From Mixia osmundae IAM 14324 (Eukaryota > Basidiomycota > Mixiomycetes > Mixiales > Mixiaceae), in NCBI RefSeq assembly GCF_000708205.1, contig NW_014575558.1, positions 971,146 to 1,035,145 on the forward strand: 64,000 bases of DNA. Reading direction: 5' to 3'. Position 1 is the stretch's first letter. Each line of letters begins with the position of its first letter. This document shows positions 50,323 through 60,664 of this stretch, in pieces. Made by a program: the position numbers and the translations under genes. The notes under the pieces were generated by a model. It saw only the letters and a program-made list of their open reading frames with translations. It was not told the origin of the DNA and did not search any database.

Positions 50323-50665
50323 ATGAGTTATCAGGCAAGAGTGCTCTGCAGAGCGCTGAGCACCGTGTTGTTGTACTATGACGAGCAAGTCCTGCATTGC
50401 AGACAGCAACATGATCAATAGGTGAAGCAAGGATCTGCTGATAGCTGAAGCATGCGAGTTGCTTGCTGGCCATGAGCAGGTCGAAGAAGCATGTCAAGTA
50501 TACCCAACTTTGCCTTTGTGGCCGCGTACAGATGCCCGCGTATGAGTCTGAGTCGGCGGAAGCGAAAGCGACCTAGTGCGTCGATGTACACGATTGACGA
50601 GCTCTGAGGACGCTCTCTATTGATTCAGGGCCTGCCCTAGCATCACTCAGGACGGCGCAGCGGGC
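50323..50665. other. Intergenic region downstream of helicase gene
   Basis: About 340 nt with no supported gene; holds the helicase 3' flank and a possible promoter for the small plus-strand gene. Confidence 0.4.
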
Positions 50666-51072
50666 ATGACCGACGCAGCGAGCATTGAGACGGCAGACTC
50701 ACCGAAGCGCTCGATGGAAGCAGTCTCTGCCGAGCGCTTGCTTGCACATTTCAGTTTGACGCGGGCTGATGTTGCAAACACAGTATGCAGTCAACTCGCT
50801 AGTTTGCATCCGGCGTATACTCTGCACATTTCCGGCCTGCTGTCGGCCACCACTCGGCTCCGCATGGCATTCCGACAGGTATGGTGCAAGCTCGCGTGAC
50901 TGCATGAGGTAAGACAGAGCCTCGGTGGTTGCAGAGGCGACTGACTGATCTCTGGAAAAAATTGGGAACACCAAATTCGATGGTGTGGGTCGTCCGAACC
51001 CCGGAAGTTGTTAAAGTCACAGCGCATGTAAGCCGAGCGTCCCCGGTAATCAAGACTGTGGCTTCTCTGTAA
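50666..51072 (+). CDS. Possible small protein antisense to secreted gene
   Basis: Exons 50666-50878 and 50935-51072 (intron 56 nt, GTATGG...TTGCAG, phase 0) encode 116 residues: MTDAASIETADSPKRSMEAV, amphipathic helices (SAERLLAHFSLTRADVANTV), then RLTDLWKKLGTPNSMVWVV. It has no signal peptide or known domain. It overlaps on the opposite strand the last exon of the 12-Cys gene at 50791-51542. Frames and splice are consistent for both, so one could be chance. Confidence 0.4.
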
Positions 51073-51542
51073 GACTGCGCATGGGAGAGGGTATCGATTT
51101 ACTCTCTATCGAGATAGCCCAAGTCAAATTGATGGCTGACAAAGGCACGACAACAGTGCTTGATGGCCAACGTGCTAGCGTTGCCATCGTCAAGGATGTC
51201 GAGTTGCGTGTCTTGGGACATCCTGTAGATCATTTGTTGATCGGTCACGAGCGACAGGGTGGCCGCACACTTGACTTTCCGCAGAGACGGCTGAGTAGAA
51301 CAGGTCGCATGGGAGACCGGATACTGCTCAGGATTGAGAAACATGAGGATCATGCTCTCGGGCACGGTAGCCCGAATTCTGACAGCGTCGACCAGATGAA
51401 CAGGCCTGAGCTCATCACAGACCACTTCGCAAGCGTCAATGACGTCGCAGAACGTCCGAGTCGCAAATCTTCGCACGGCTAGTGACCGAGGGAATACAGA
51501 CGGGGTATACGACAGAGCAGGCAGCAGCAGACACAGGCGCAT
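50791..51542 (-). CDS. Secreted 12-Cys family protein (dispersed member)
   Basis: Signal-like start MRLCLLLPALSYTPSVFP at 51542. One long exon gives TFCDVIDACEVVCDE, ATCSTQPSLRKVKC, QQMIYRMSQDTQLDI and KHCCRAFVSHQFDLGYL, with no microexon or early introns. A GTAAAT...CCACAG intron leads to SAYMRCDFNNFRGSDD, WCSQFFPEI and LCLTSCSH. The order TFC/C/C, YxM, HCC, RC, C-x2-FF, LC...C follows the family. The 3' end is uncertain because of the antisense candidate; the stop at 50791 gives a longer Arg/Cys-rich tail than expected. Confidence 0.6.
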
Positions 51543-51733
51543 CCTTGTTAGATCGCCTTTATATGGCACCGGGTCCCCGGTTACCAGCCACACGACTGGT
51601 CTGGATTCGAAGTAGCCGTGTGGCGCGCCACTATCTCCAATTGGCATGATGCGGGGTGTGCGACGGCCAATCAAAGACAGAAGTCGTCGACACATCCAGG
51701 CGAAGGCAGAGGGCTCGACGGTCACCGACAGAC

Positions 51734-52830
51734 ATGGGTGTCGGCAATGCGGTCAACAGAGTCATCGCCGTCGCCTTCTTGACGGCATCGGCTGTCATGT
51801 TCCTCATCATCTGTATATCTACCCCGGTCTTCAAGCAATTCACCTTTCTCTCCACCACCCTCGGTGATGGCACCCTCGTCAGAGCTGGCATATGGGGATA
51901 CTGTGTCCGCAACCCTCAGGGCGTCGAGAGCTGCCCGCATTCATCGGTCGGCTACGTGTTGAGTCAGTCGAGCGTGATGTAGATTCGATGATCTCTTGGC
52001 TCACCCACTGGTCCGGTAGATGCCGCCGGACTGCCAGGATATACTGGCAGCGGACCTGCAACGACTGTCATCGTGGGCAAGCCGCTATCGACTGCTCTCA
52101 TTCTTTACGTCCTGAGTAAGTCACACGACAGATCTGCTGGGGATCTTCAATCTGACGCCGCCCTCCTGCAGCGTTCGGTCAGAACCTGCTGGCACTTCAG
52201 GCTGCCTTTCTGCCCTTCCGATTGGTCACCATCATCGCCCTCGTCCTGATCTTCATGCTCTTCGGCAGGTTCCCTCTGCCCGCTCGTGAGTCGTATGTGT
52301 CTGATAGGGCGAACACAGGCATCGGCGCCATCTCACTGCTTATCAGCTTCATCGTCTACTCACAAGCCAACAGTCGGATGTACCAGCAGTTCCCCAATGG
52401 CACAGTCTCCTCCCGGCTGGGCAACTGCAACTGGCTTGGACTGGCCGCAGTGTGTTGCACCATCTTGGCTTTCATCTTCCTGCTCATCGCCATGCCTGCC
52501 AAGGAACGGCCGAGAGACGAGAAGCACTACACTTGGGACGACATGTCTGTGCACGACGACAACTCTGTCGTCGACGAAGGCCGTTCTTCGAAGCGGTCCA
52601 GAGGGTACGGCACGAGTGGCTACGGCAGCCGATCTGGCCGATCTGGCACATCCTATTCCAGTCGAACACGCTCGGAACGGTCCAGCCGATCTGGCACAGG
52701 CGCAGGTAGCCGATCCTACAACACTCGATCGCGCGATGGCACTGGCTCTGAGGCATACGAGGACGAGCACGAGATGCACGACCGGAGGACCAACTCGAGC
52801 GAGTCGTCCGTCGTGTCGAGATATGATTGA
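51734..52830 (+). CDS. PalI/Sur7-family tetraspan plasma membrane protein
   Basis: 327 residues from exons 51734-51962, 52020-52115 and 52172-52830. Four membrane segments: VIAVAFLTASAVMFLIICIS; LSTALILYVL plus LLALQAAFLPF; LVTIIALVLIFMLF; and LGLAAVCCTILAFIFLLIAM, with the Sur7/PalI loop (GIWGYCVRN ... SVGYVL) after TM1. The C-terminal tail (about 130 residues) is Ser/Gly/Arg-rich and cytoplasmic. Family members act in ambient-pH signalling (PalI/Rim9) or eisosomes (Sur7); I cannot decide which. Segment 52286-52318 is a 33-nt in-frame GTGAGT...CACAG that could be spliced or read through. Confidence 0.78.
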
Positions 52831-52958
52831 GTCAATCTCGCCAGGAAAGCCAGCTCGGACACTCATACAGAGACCGCGCTCCTAACTTATTCGCCTCTTT
52901 CGCACCTGTCATGATCGCTCGTTAGGCGATTGGATGTACACTCCTCGATTGCATGTAC

Positions 52959-53684
52959 TCAGTACTGTTGCGTTTGATTCCCAGACTGATCACCTCGGAT
53001 GGCCATTGTCCTGCGTGCCTCTGTCGTGAAAAGGTGGACGACGAATTCGCCACCGTCGACGAGGGTCCAGGTAGGCTCTGGCGGCTCCAGTCCTTCGATT
53101 GCCACTACGCGCTTCCTCTTGCCTTGCACAGCTGGCACATCTCTCGCCTGGCATGGTGACATTCATACTTGTCGGAGAAAGACAGCACAGAAAACACTGA
53201 CCCATTCGGCTACTTGGCCAGTCGCAGATCTGAGACCGCGTTCTCTGCCAGACGCCATCTCGAGCACGACGACCCAGTCCCATACGGAGCCGCCTGTCAT
53301 GTCTTCGAGGGTGTCCGCGCTCGTGCTTGCTTTGGCGTCGATGAAAGTCGTCGCGGAAGCCTCAAAGAGCGGCGATTCAGTCAGATGCGCGTGCAGCTGC
53401 CACAGCCTCTCCGGCAGCTTGTCAGGCCGTGGCTGAGCGCGTCGTGTGTGCTCGGGCGTGCGCTGACTCGGTGTAGCCTTGCCTGGCTCATACGAAGGAT
53501 CTACGAACCAAGGAATGCTGTCTTGCTCCTGTCTGAAGCTCTCGACAATCGTCGACGGTATCTCGGGTGGCTGGACGGACGAGAAGCGTGTTGCAGGCAA
53601 TGTGCGTGGCTGCTTCACGCGTGCGCTCGTGCCGAGCGAGCGCAGGCTAGCGCAGGTGCATCTCAGCAGTCTTGAGGCCGCCAT
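52959..53684 (-). CDS. Mitochondrial ribosome-silencing factor-like (RsfS/Atp25)
   Basis: An Arg/Ser-rich N-terminus (MAASRLLRCTCASLRSLG) fits mitochondrial targeting. The second half matches the RsfS/DUF143 fold: PLFEASATTFIDAK, WDWVVVLEMASGRERGLRSA (the D/V strand and SGRS-like turn), GQVAEW, then after a GTCAGT...TGCCAG intron KRKRVVAIEGLEPPEPTWTL, VDGGEFVVHLFTTEARR. RsfS proteins bind uL14 and block or assist large subunit joining; yeast Atp25 carries such a domain. It lacks the long Atp25 C-terminal part, so a plain mitochondrial RsfS is the better call. Confidence 0.75.
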
Positions 53685-53773
53685 CGTCGGCGATGATGCC
53701 ATCGATCAAAGAAGCGCGTCAACATCGCGAGAGAGACGACGTTGACGACGGCCGACGGCCTGGCTTGCTGCAA

Positions 53774-55985
53774 ATGGCCGAGCCCGAGGAGGCAGTACCC
53801 TCTTGGCTGATCAGGCCACTGGAGGATGACACCCTGCGAGCATTCGACGAGCTCTTCCCGACAGCGGCCCCCTCCCCACGTACTCTCGAGCAGCTAAAGC
53901 AGTTTGCGCTCTTGCCATCGACTAGCACAAGCACTCAGCCTTGTCCCGCGACTGCTCTCCGGTCCATCTACTGGCGCTGCTGTCTGGGAACGCTCAGCCT
54001 GCCTCTTGCCTCGCCAGACAGCACACGCGCTCCACTCTGGGCGCTCAGTCTCGAACGCACTCGCTCAGAATGGGATGAGCTTGCAGACCGCTTCCTCAGC
54101 GGTCCAGACGGCAAGGGCGTCGGCGATTATCTCTCAACGGCCAAGCAAGCTCGGGACGGTACCCTCCGGACCTCTCCCATCTCGGCAGAACGGCTTCACC
54201 TTGACTTGACGCGCAATAATCCACTGGCACTGGACTCGAGCGTGAGTCTGATATGTCCGACAGTCGTGCCTCGCTGATGGCCTGAAAGTCGCCTTGGAAA
54301 GCCTGGTTTGTGGACATGGAGCTTCGAAGGATGATCAGGCAAGATGTCGACAGAACGTCCGTCGTGCAATGCTTTACCGTCTACTGCGCTGATGTGCTAG
54401 CAGCTTCCCCGAGCTGGCCTTCTTCCGCGATGCTCTCGTACAGGACACAATGACAGATCTGCTCTTCGTCTGGGCTAAGCTCAACGAGGGCATCGGCTAT
54501 CGTCAAGGGATGCACGAAATCCTCGCTCTGCTCTATGCAATCGTTGACCGCGATTCACTCCCATGCAAGAGCGAGCGAGTACGAGCCATGTTCGTCTTGG
54601 ACAGGGCCCGCGTCGAACATGACACATGGTCACTCTTCCAGATCCTCATGCGATCCATTGCCTCCTTTTATGACCACACCACACTCGTCCCGCTTGTCAC
54701 TCACACCAATCCCGGTCTTGGCCTCACATCCCTCAAAGATGCCACTAGACACGTACAGCCCATCGTCGAGCGATGTCAGCGCATCCATGATCGGTCACTG
54801 CGTGCAATCGACGAACAGCTCTGGACTCATCAGAACCAGCTCGGCATAGAACCTCAAATTTGGGGGATACGCTGGCTGAGACTTCTGCTTTCGCGCGAGC
54901 TGCCCCTTCAATCAGTCTTGCGACTCTGGGACGGGCTCTTCGCGGAGGATCCCTCGCTTCAATTGCTCGACTTTGTCTGTTTGGCTTTGCTTGAGCGCAT
55001 CAGAGATCAACGTAAGTGTTGACCATCTTGATTCTTCAACACACATTGACAGTGCCGAGCAGTACTAGCCGCCGACTACTCAAGCTACCTGCAAGCCCTG
55101 CTGCGCTATCCGATTCCGAGTGACTCAGAGCTAGAGGTCCCTCTCTTGCTGCAGCAAGCCATCCTCCTGCGCGACAACAGCAATCCTACTGGCGGTCTTA
55201 CGGTCCGAGAGCAAAATGGGCGCGCAGGACTCACACCTCATTCGATGCAGGTCCCTCCAAGAAGATTAGTCACGAGCACCCCGCGGCCCATAGGAGATGC
55301 GCCTGCCCGCGCAAACGAGCTCACGTCGATGAGCGACCTTGCAAAGACGGTCTGGTCACGCGCAGAGGCAGCTGGAATCAACAAGGCCGTCTTGTCTGCC
55401 TTTACGGAAATCAGGCGCAACGTCGACGCTTATCAAAATGCTCTGGCTACTAGCCAGGCTGCAGGCATGATGCAGCCGACCGCCAGCGTAAACGGCATTC
55501 GGGACTACGCAGCCGAGCTAGCAGCGCATAGAGCCGGCAACGCAAACATGGCCAATGCGCTTGATCTATGCACGAGCGTAATTGAGCGGATCGCCGCGCC
55601 CGTCACGCCCAATCTGGACGATCCGACCAGAACGAGCACCTTGTCGTCCGATTCCGCTACTTCTCTGTTCATGACCGTCACCATCATGCGGCATATACGC
55701 GACGTGCTAAAGGGCACTTCGAGCGGCTTCGACGCCAGTGTCTTGGGTCCTCTGGAAGCTGTCAAAAATTCGCTTGATCAAGTACAGCCATCCTCGATGC
55801 GTCGGGCGAGTCCCAGTTTGCTGCTGTCGACTCGGGATGACCATTTTGCGACGGGCTTGCCTCGAGTTCCCTTCAGTGCGAATCTACCAGATAGGCTACC
55901 GCCGCACACCGCATCTCCAAAAAGGCAGTCACAGGCGTCACAGACTGAGAAAAGCACGCATAGCGATCCTTTGGGCGCGATTTAA
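53774..55985 (+). CDS. TBC-domain Rab GTPase-activating protein
   Basis: Several exons, about 640 residues. The start MAEPEEAVPSWLIRPLEDD leads to the TBC domain: NPLALDSS spliced to SPWKAWFVDMELRRMIRQDV, DRTFPELAFF (arginine finger in IRQDVDRT), ELNEGIGYRQGMHEIL (glutamine finger YRQ), and WGIRWLRLLLSREL, LRLWDGLFAEDPSL. Both catalytic fingers of the dual-finger mechanism are present. The order and C-terminal region resemble TBC1D5-like GAPs for Rab7-type GTPases; specificity is inferred. The C-terminal third is Ser/Pro-rich with a predicted helical part (LPxTxxMRHIRDVL). Confidence 0.85.
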
Positions 55986-56030
55986 CGACCCCTTCTCCTC
56001 ACTGTTGCTTGTGATCCCAATGCATGTGTA

Positions 56031-59000
56031 TCATACAATCACATCCTCGTCGCGCACAGACGAGGTTTCTGCCGGCAGTGCGATATCAGGCACCTCTTGC
56101 GCCATAGTCACCTCTTGATCTACCTGCTTTTGCTGCAAGGTTGTATCAAGCCACTGACGGAAGATCTCTAGCTTACGACCCGCGCCGATCGTGGGCTCCT
56201 CCCGCTTGCGATGAAGCGTATCGCCGGTGCCACTGACGAAAAACATCCTGTACGATCTCAAGCAGACGCGCGACTCGAGTCCAATCTGACTTTTAGGCGT
56301 TTCGGCCGAGCCCAACTGAGCATTTCGCACGTTTCTGAAGATCTCATCAGACGTGCGTCCCATCTCGAGAAGGCGCATACCTAGGCAATAGAACAGAGCT
56401 CCTCAGTGTGCCATCCGCTCGCCAGGCTTGCGCTGGCAGTCCTTCGGTATTGAAATCGCGTGTGTAGCTCTGCAGATACGCTTCCCACTGATCCTTGGCT
56501 GTGTGCTCGTCTTCCGGAAGCAAATCGTCGCGACCAAGCAGCTGATATCCTATGTAGAGCGTGTCATGTCGCACGGCCTGCAGTACAAGATTAACGCCAG
56601 ATCAGCAGACAGACATGAGCCAGTACGCACAGTTTCAACGCGATAAAAGTTTGCATCGCTGCCGAGTGCCGACTCGACGCGCGAGCGATAGCCGACCTGC
56701 CTGGCCCGACTAGTGGCATCGTCTGCTCGATCCTTGGCGAGCTCTTGTGCTACCCGCTCACACGCTGCCGCATTGACATGCTGCGGGTCGCTTAGATGAT
56801 GAGCCTGTTCGCGGCGAGACATCAGCATCGGTTGCACGGGCAGGACAAGCGAGCGACTGACGGTGCGGATGATGCTGCGAATAACGCTGTCCACCGAAAA
56901 GATACGCCAAGCCTCAGTACCAAAGAGATTACGGGCGGCATCCTCGAATTTGTGAGAATCAAGCTCGCCATTGCAGAAGCGCTCGCAGAGCGCCAGCAGA
57001 TTGTCGTAAAATGCATCAGCATCAATGCTTGGTGTATGATAGACGCCCTTCGTGGACAACACTGGAGCGGCTTGCGGGTGTGAGCTTGGTGCGACGCGCG
57101 CCAAGGAAAGGACAGTCGCAGTCCGTTTGAGCTGCCACAAGCGATCGTACAGGAAATGCAAGAGACGAACGAGTGCATACTGTGACGAGCCGCAGAAGAA
57201 GTTCCACGTCGGCCTGTCAGACCGCCTAGCGATCTCCTCGGTCAGCGTGATCGCAATGACAGGTTCCGCGCCTTCGACGAGAGGAAGCGGAGACGTGCTA
57301 GTCTCGACCTCAATCGTGGACTGCACCGGCAGCGCATCGACAGTTTCGACGCCCTCCATCCCATCCAGACCCGCATTTGTAGCCGGCACGGGCGGCATAT
57401 CTTCGTCTGCAGTGGCATCTGGCAGATTGAGATCCTCTGTTCCATCTGTCGAAATTGCGCTAGGTGAGCCAGGATCTGCAACGAGAGCCGGCGAGGAGAG
57501 CATGGGCGAGACGGGAGCGCTTGCTTCGCCCTTACGTCCGCGGGCAGTTCGATCTGCGTTGCGCAGCACTTGCTTGCGCAGGTCGGCAGCACGTCGGGCA
57601 GCGCCCTTTTTGCCGGCAATGGGAGGCGTTGGCGCTTCCTCACCGGCATTAGATGCACCGTCTTCGCTCGGATCAACATCGGAGGCAGCGTCTGTGGCAA
57701 CAAAGACCGCAGCTTGTATGTTCTTATCGACCTCGAGCTGTGGTATGAGGAAGACATCCCGGAGGTAGAGCTTGAGCAATGCTTCGATGCGAGATTTGTC
57801 GAGGAGTGAATAGCCAGTCGCCGACACGCGATCTAGATAGGAGAGCGAGAGCTTGACAATGTCAAAGAGTATGCTGCTATCTTCTATCTGAGCAGCGAGC
57901 TGCTGCGTCGGCGGCTGTTCGCGATCAAGCGAGCCAATCAGACTGCGTTGCTGTTGCTCCCTACGAATGGTCTCTATCTCGCTGACAAATGTCTTCATCT
58001 GTACCGCCTTTTTGTCCTGGACCTTTGCTTCGGCACCCTTGTGATCGAGTGACTTGAAAAAGTTTTTGGCGTCAATCTCGCGCCACACTCGATTCCACTC
58101 GCGCAAAGCTCGCTTCCACTCTTCATCCTTTTGCTTGAGTCGGGCGAGCACGATCGGTACTGCGACGCAAGGATTCTCATGAAGCGCATGGATGACGTTG
58201 ACGCCGTGCTCTTTACCGTAGACCTTCTTGACTACGCGCTGATAGATGCTCTTCGATTGACCGCCTAAGCCCGTCTTTAGCCGGAACGGAATGCGATCTT
58301 CGGGATCCATGAGCTGGATACGAGCAGCTATCGGTTCCAGCAAAGCTATCGTACGAGCGTTGGCCTCGATATGGAAATCATATTCGAAACGCTCCTCCTC
58401 TGACCGCTGCAGATTTTCTTCCCACGTGTTCTTTTTGTGCGCGATGAAGAAGCCGTCATCTGCTGCCGCCCAGGTAGGATGTGAGATGAGTTCGTCATTG
58501 AGCACATCCCAGCATAGTGCATCACGCCCCGAGCAGGGTTGGTTCACTTCTCGTGCGGTGCTGGGTAGCTTGCGATAGCTTGGTCCAAATTTAGCAGAAT
58601 CGGCCTGGCCTGCATCTGTCCAGCTTGTGTCTGCAGTGGGCACGTTGGTGATGACCCATTCGCCTGTCTCTTGCAGCACTCGACCCGGGCCAGCGTAGCC
58701 ATCGTTCCAGCCTACTATACCTCTGAATTGGGCCCAAAGATCTGGATTTTGACCTAGGAACAGGTAGGCTCGAGACACGAGGGCGGGCAAATCGATCAAA
58801 TCTTGTGCGAACAGATTGAGCAGTTTGAGAAAGTCGTGATATGTCTTCTTGTCATCTATCCACTTTGCAACCCTTTCGAAGAACGACGATTCGTCAGCTT
58901 CGATCGGAGGTGGAACGGGTGGAATAATCGGCAGGTGATGCGGGAGCTGCACACCATAATTAGACAAATTATAAGCAGGTGGCATGGTTCTAGTGGGCAG

Positions 59001-60480
59001 CGGAGGAGCATAGAGTGGCTCGGGCAAAGGCATCGGCTCTTGCGGCATCGCCGTCGTCGGGGGCTTTCGCTTTCGAGGGCGCCCCTTCGCATCTTCAAGC
59101 TGGGATCCCGCCGGTCTAGCAGAGCGTTTCTTCTTGGCAGGCGGAGGACCGTCTGACTTTTGCCTATGCGCACTCGCGCTTCGGCCTGGAAGAGCTGCGT
59201 GAGGGTCATACATGCCAGACGCGCCAGCATTCGATGGGTCTTGGCCGGGCGTGCCGAAATAATTATCCTCCTGGGGCTGAGCCGGGTCTGGCAAAAACTG
59301 TTTGAATTCGTCTAAAAGATCTTCTGCATGACCGAACAGGCCAGACACTTGCGCATATACCTTGCAGCGTCCGGCGTGCGGTCAGCGCTGGCAAGACCGT
59401 GGAACGAAAGGCTTACATCCTGAATCGGCCTTCCTTCCTTTTGATAGGTTTGTAAGATCTCGAGGAACTTTTTGTAGGTATCTGGCTCGCCAACGAATCT
59501 GTTCTTGATCTTGTTGACGTAGGTGATGGCATGATTGAACTCGATAGGCGCCTTGCCACCCGGAGTACCCGGCAGAAGCCCTGGCGCGCCCATCATGGTC
59601 GGTGTACCACCTGTCTTTTCGGTCAGCTGGCACGATCGATCAGACGTCTCGCGCGTGCCTCCTGTAGGTATATTGAAGGGATGGGAGAGAGCGTTGAGTA
59701 CGTTTGCCGCGCCGGGGGTAGCAAAACCGGGAGTGGTGTGCCCGTCCAGCTCGGGTGGTCCCTGTGGCATCAAGCCGAGATGCAAGCTGGCGGTCGTCTC
59801 GTCCAGAGACAGGCCACCCTGGATCCGGGTCGTGCCTTCCGGAGTGATGACGGTGATCCACTCTGACTGGGTGCCGTCGGCATTGGGCAGACACTCGATC
59901 CGGTAGCCGGGCGGTAGAAAGGTGTTGAAGCCCTGTATGAGAGCCGGATGACCTTTGAAGAGCGTCGATACCCGTGCAATGACACCGGGCGTATCAATCC
60001 TGCAAGCCTCTGTGAGCCAGACAGTCTGGTGGACGATCCAAGTCACGCTGACGTTTGAGTCTTGAATTCTTCGCAATCCAGCCAGGTCAGCACAGGCCAA
60101 ACGAGCACGCAGAACAGTAGCGCACCTTTCATGACGTCCAGAAAGCGGTTGTAGACCTCGGGCACGTCGCGGAAGCGCAGCTTGACGTCGTCCAGATACG
60201 ACAGGGCATCCTTGACGTTGAGCGGACGATAGAGCGCAGCGTGTGCAGCCGCAGACGGCAGATCGTCCGGGCCAAGATCTGCACCGGGTAGGACGGCGAG
60301 TGCGTCTGCAGAGATGCCTTGCATGAGCTGGTTCGCGCCGGCTGATCCATTTGAGAGATGATGGCCTTGGGCCAGGTCGGCCATGGCATGACTCGCTTCC
60401 TCGCGTGCCTCTGCCTGATCTTCCGAGATTGCATCGGCTGGCCGGCTGTCGAGCATCTCCTGGTCGGCCGCAGTCTGCAT
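56031..60480 (-). CDS. SIN3: Transcriptional co-repressor Sin3
   Basis: Scaffold of the Rpd3/Sin3 histone deacetylase complex. PAH1: LNVKDALSYLDDVKLRF ... YNRFLDVMKG, then TPGVIARVSTLFKGHPALIQ. PAH2: NHAITYVNKIKNRFVGEPDT ... FLEILQTYQKEGR, ending LFGHAEDLLDEFKQFLP. PAH3: FFERVAKWIDDKKTYHDFLK. The HDAC-interacting domain is GPSYRKLPSTAREVNQPCSG ... LNDELISHPTWAAADDGFF. The Sin3 C-terminal domain follows (FFCGSSQYALVRLLHFLYDR), with a last exon pair ending DVIV. The main exon spans 59348-56550. I placed the ATG at 60480 (MQTAADQEMLDSRP) rather than 60657, which would leave 7 nt to the divergent gene. Confidence 0.92.
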
Positions 60481-60664
60481 GTCGGGCAGCTGCGAAGCGG
60501 CGCTCTTCTGCTCAAGCCAGGCGCGCGACGCCCGGCAACGCCAGCGAGTTGCAGAGGGGGCACCTCTTCCCGGATACGCTTGAATTCTGCCGTCATCGCT
60601 CGCTCGCATACGCAACTCGTGCGCTCGGCCGGCCCAGGCAATCTTCGTCCTTGCCACCCAGAAG
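60481..60664. promoter_or_regulatory. Divergent promoter SIN3 / membrane hydrolase
   Basis: 184 nt separate the chosen SIN3 ATG from the ATG of the plus-strand hydrolase. GC-rich with no obvious TATA box. If SIN3 starts at 60657 this region would be coding. Confidence 0.35.
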
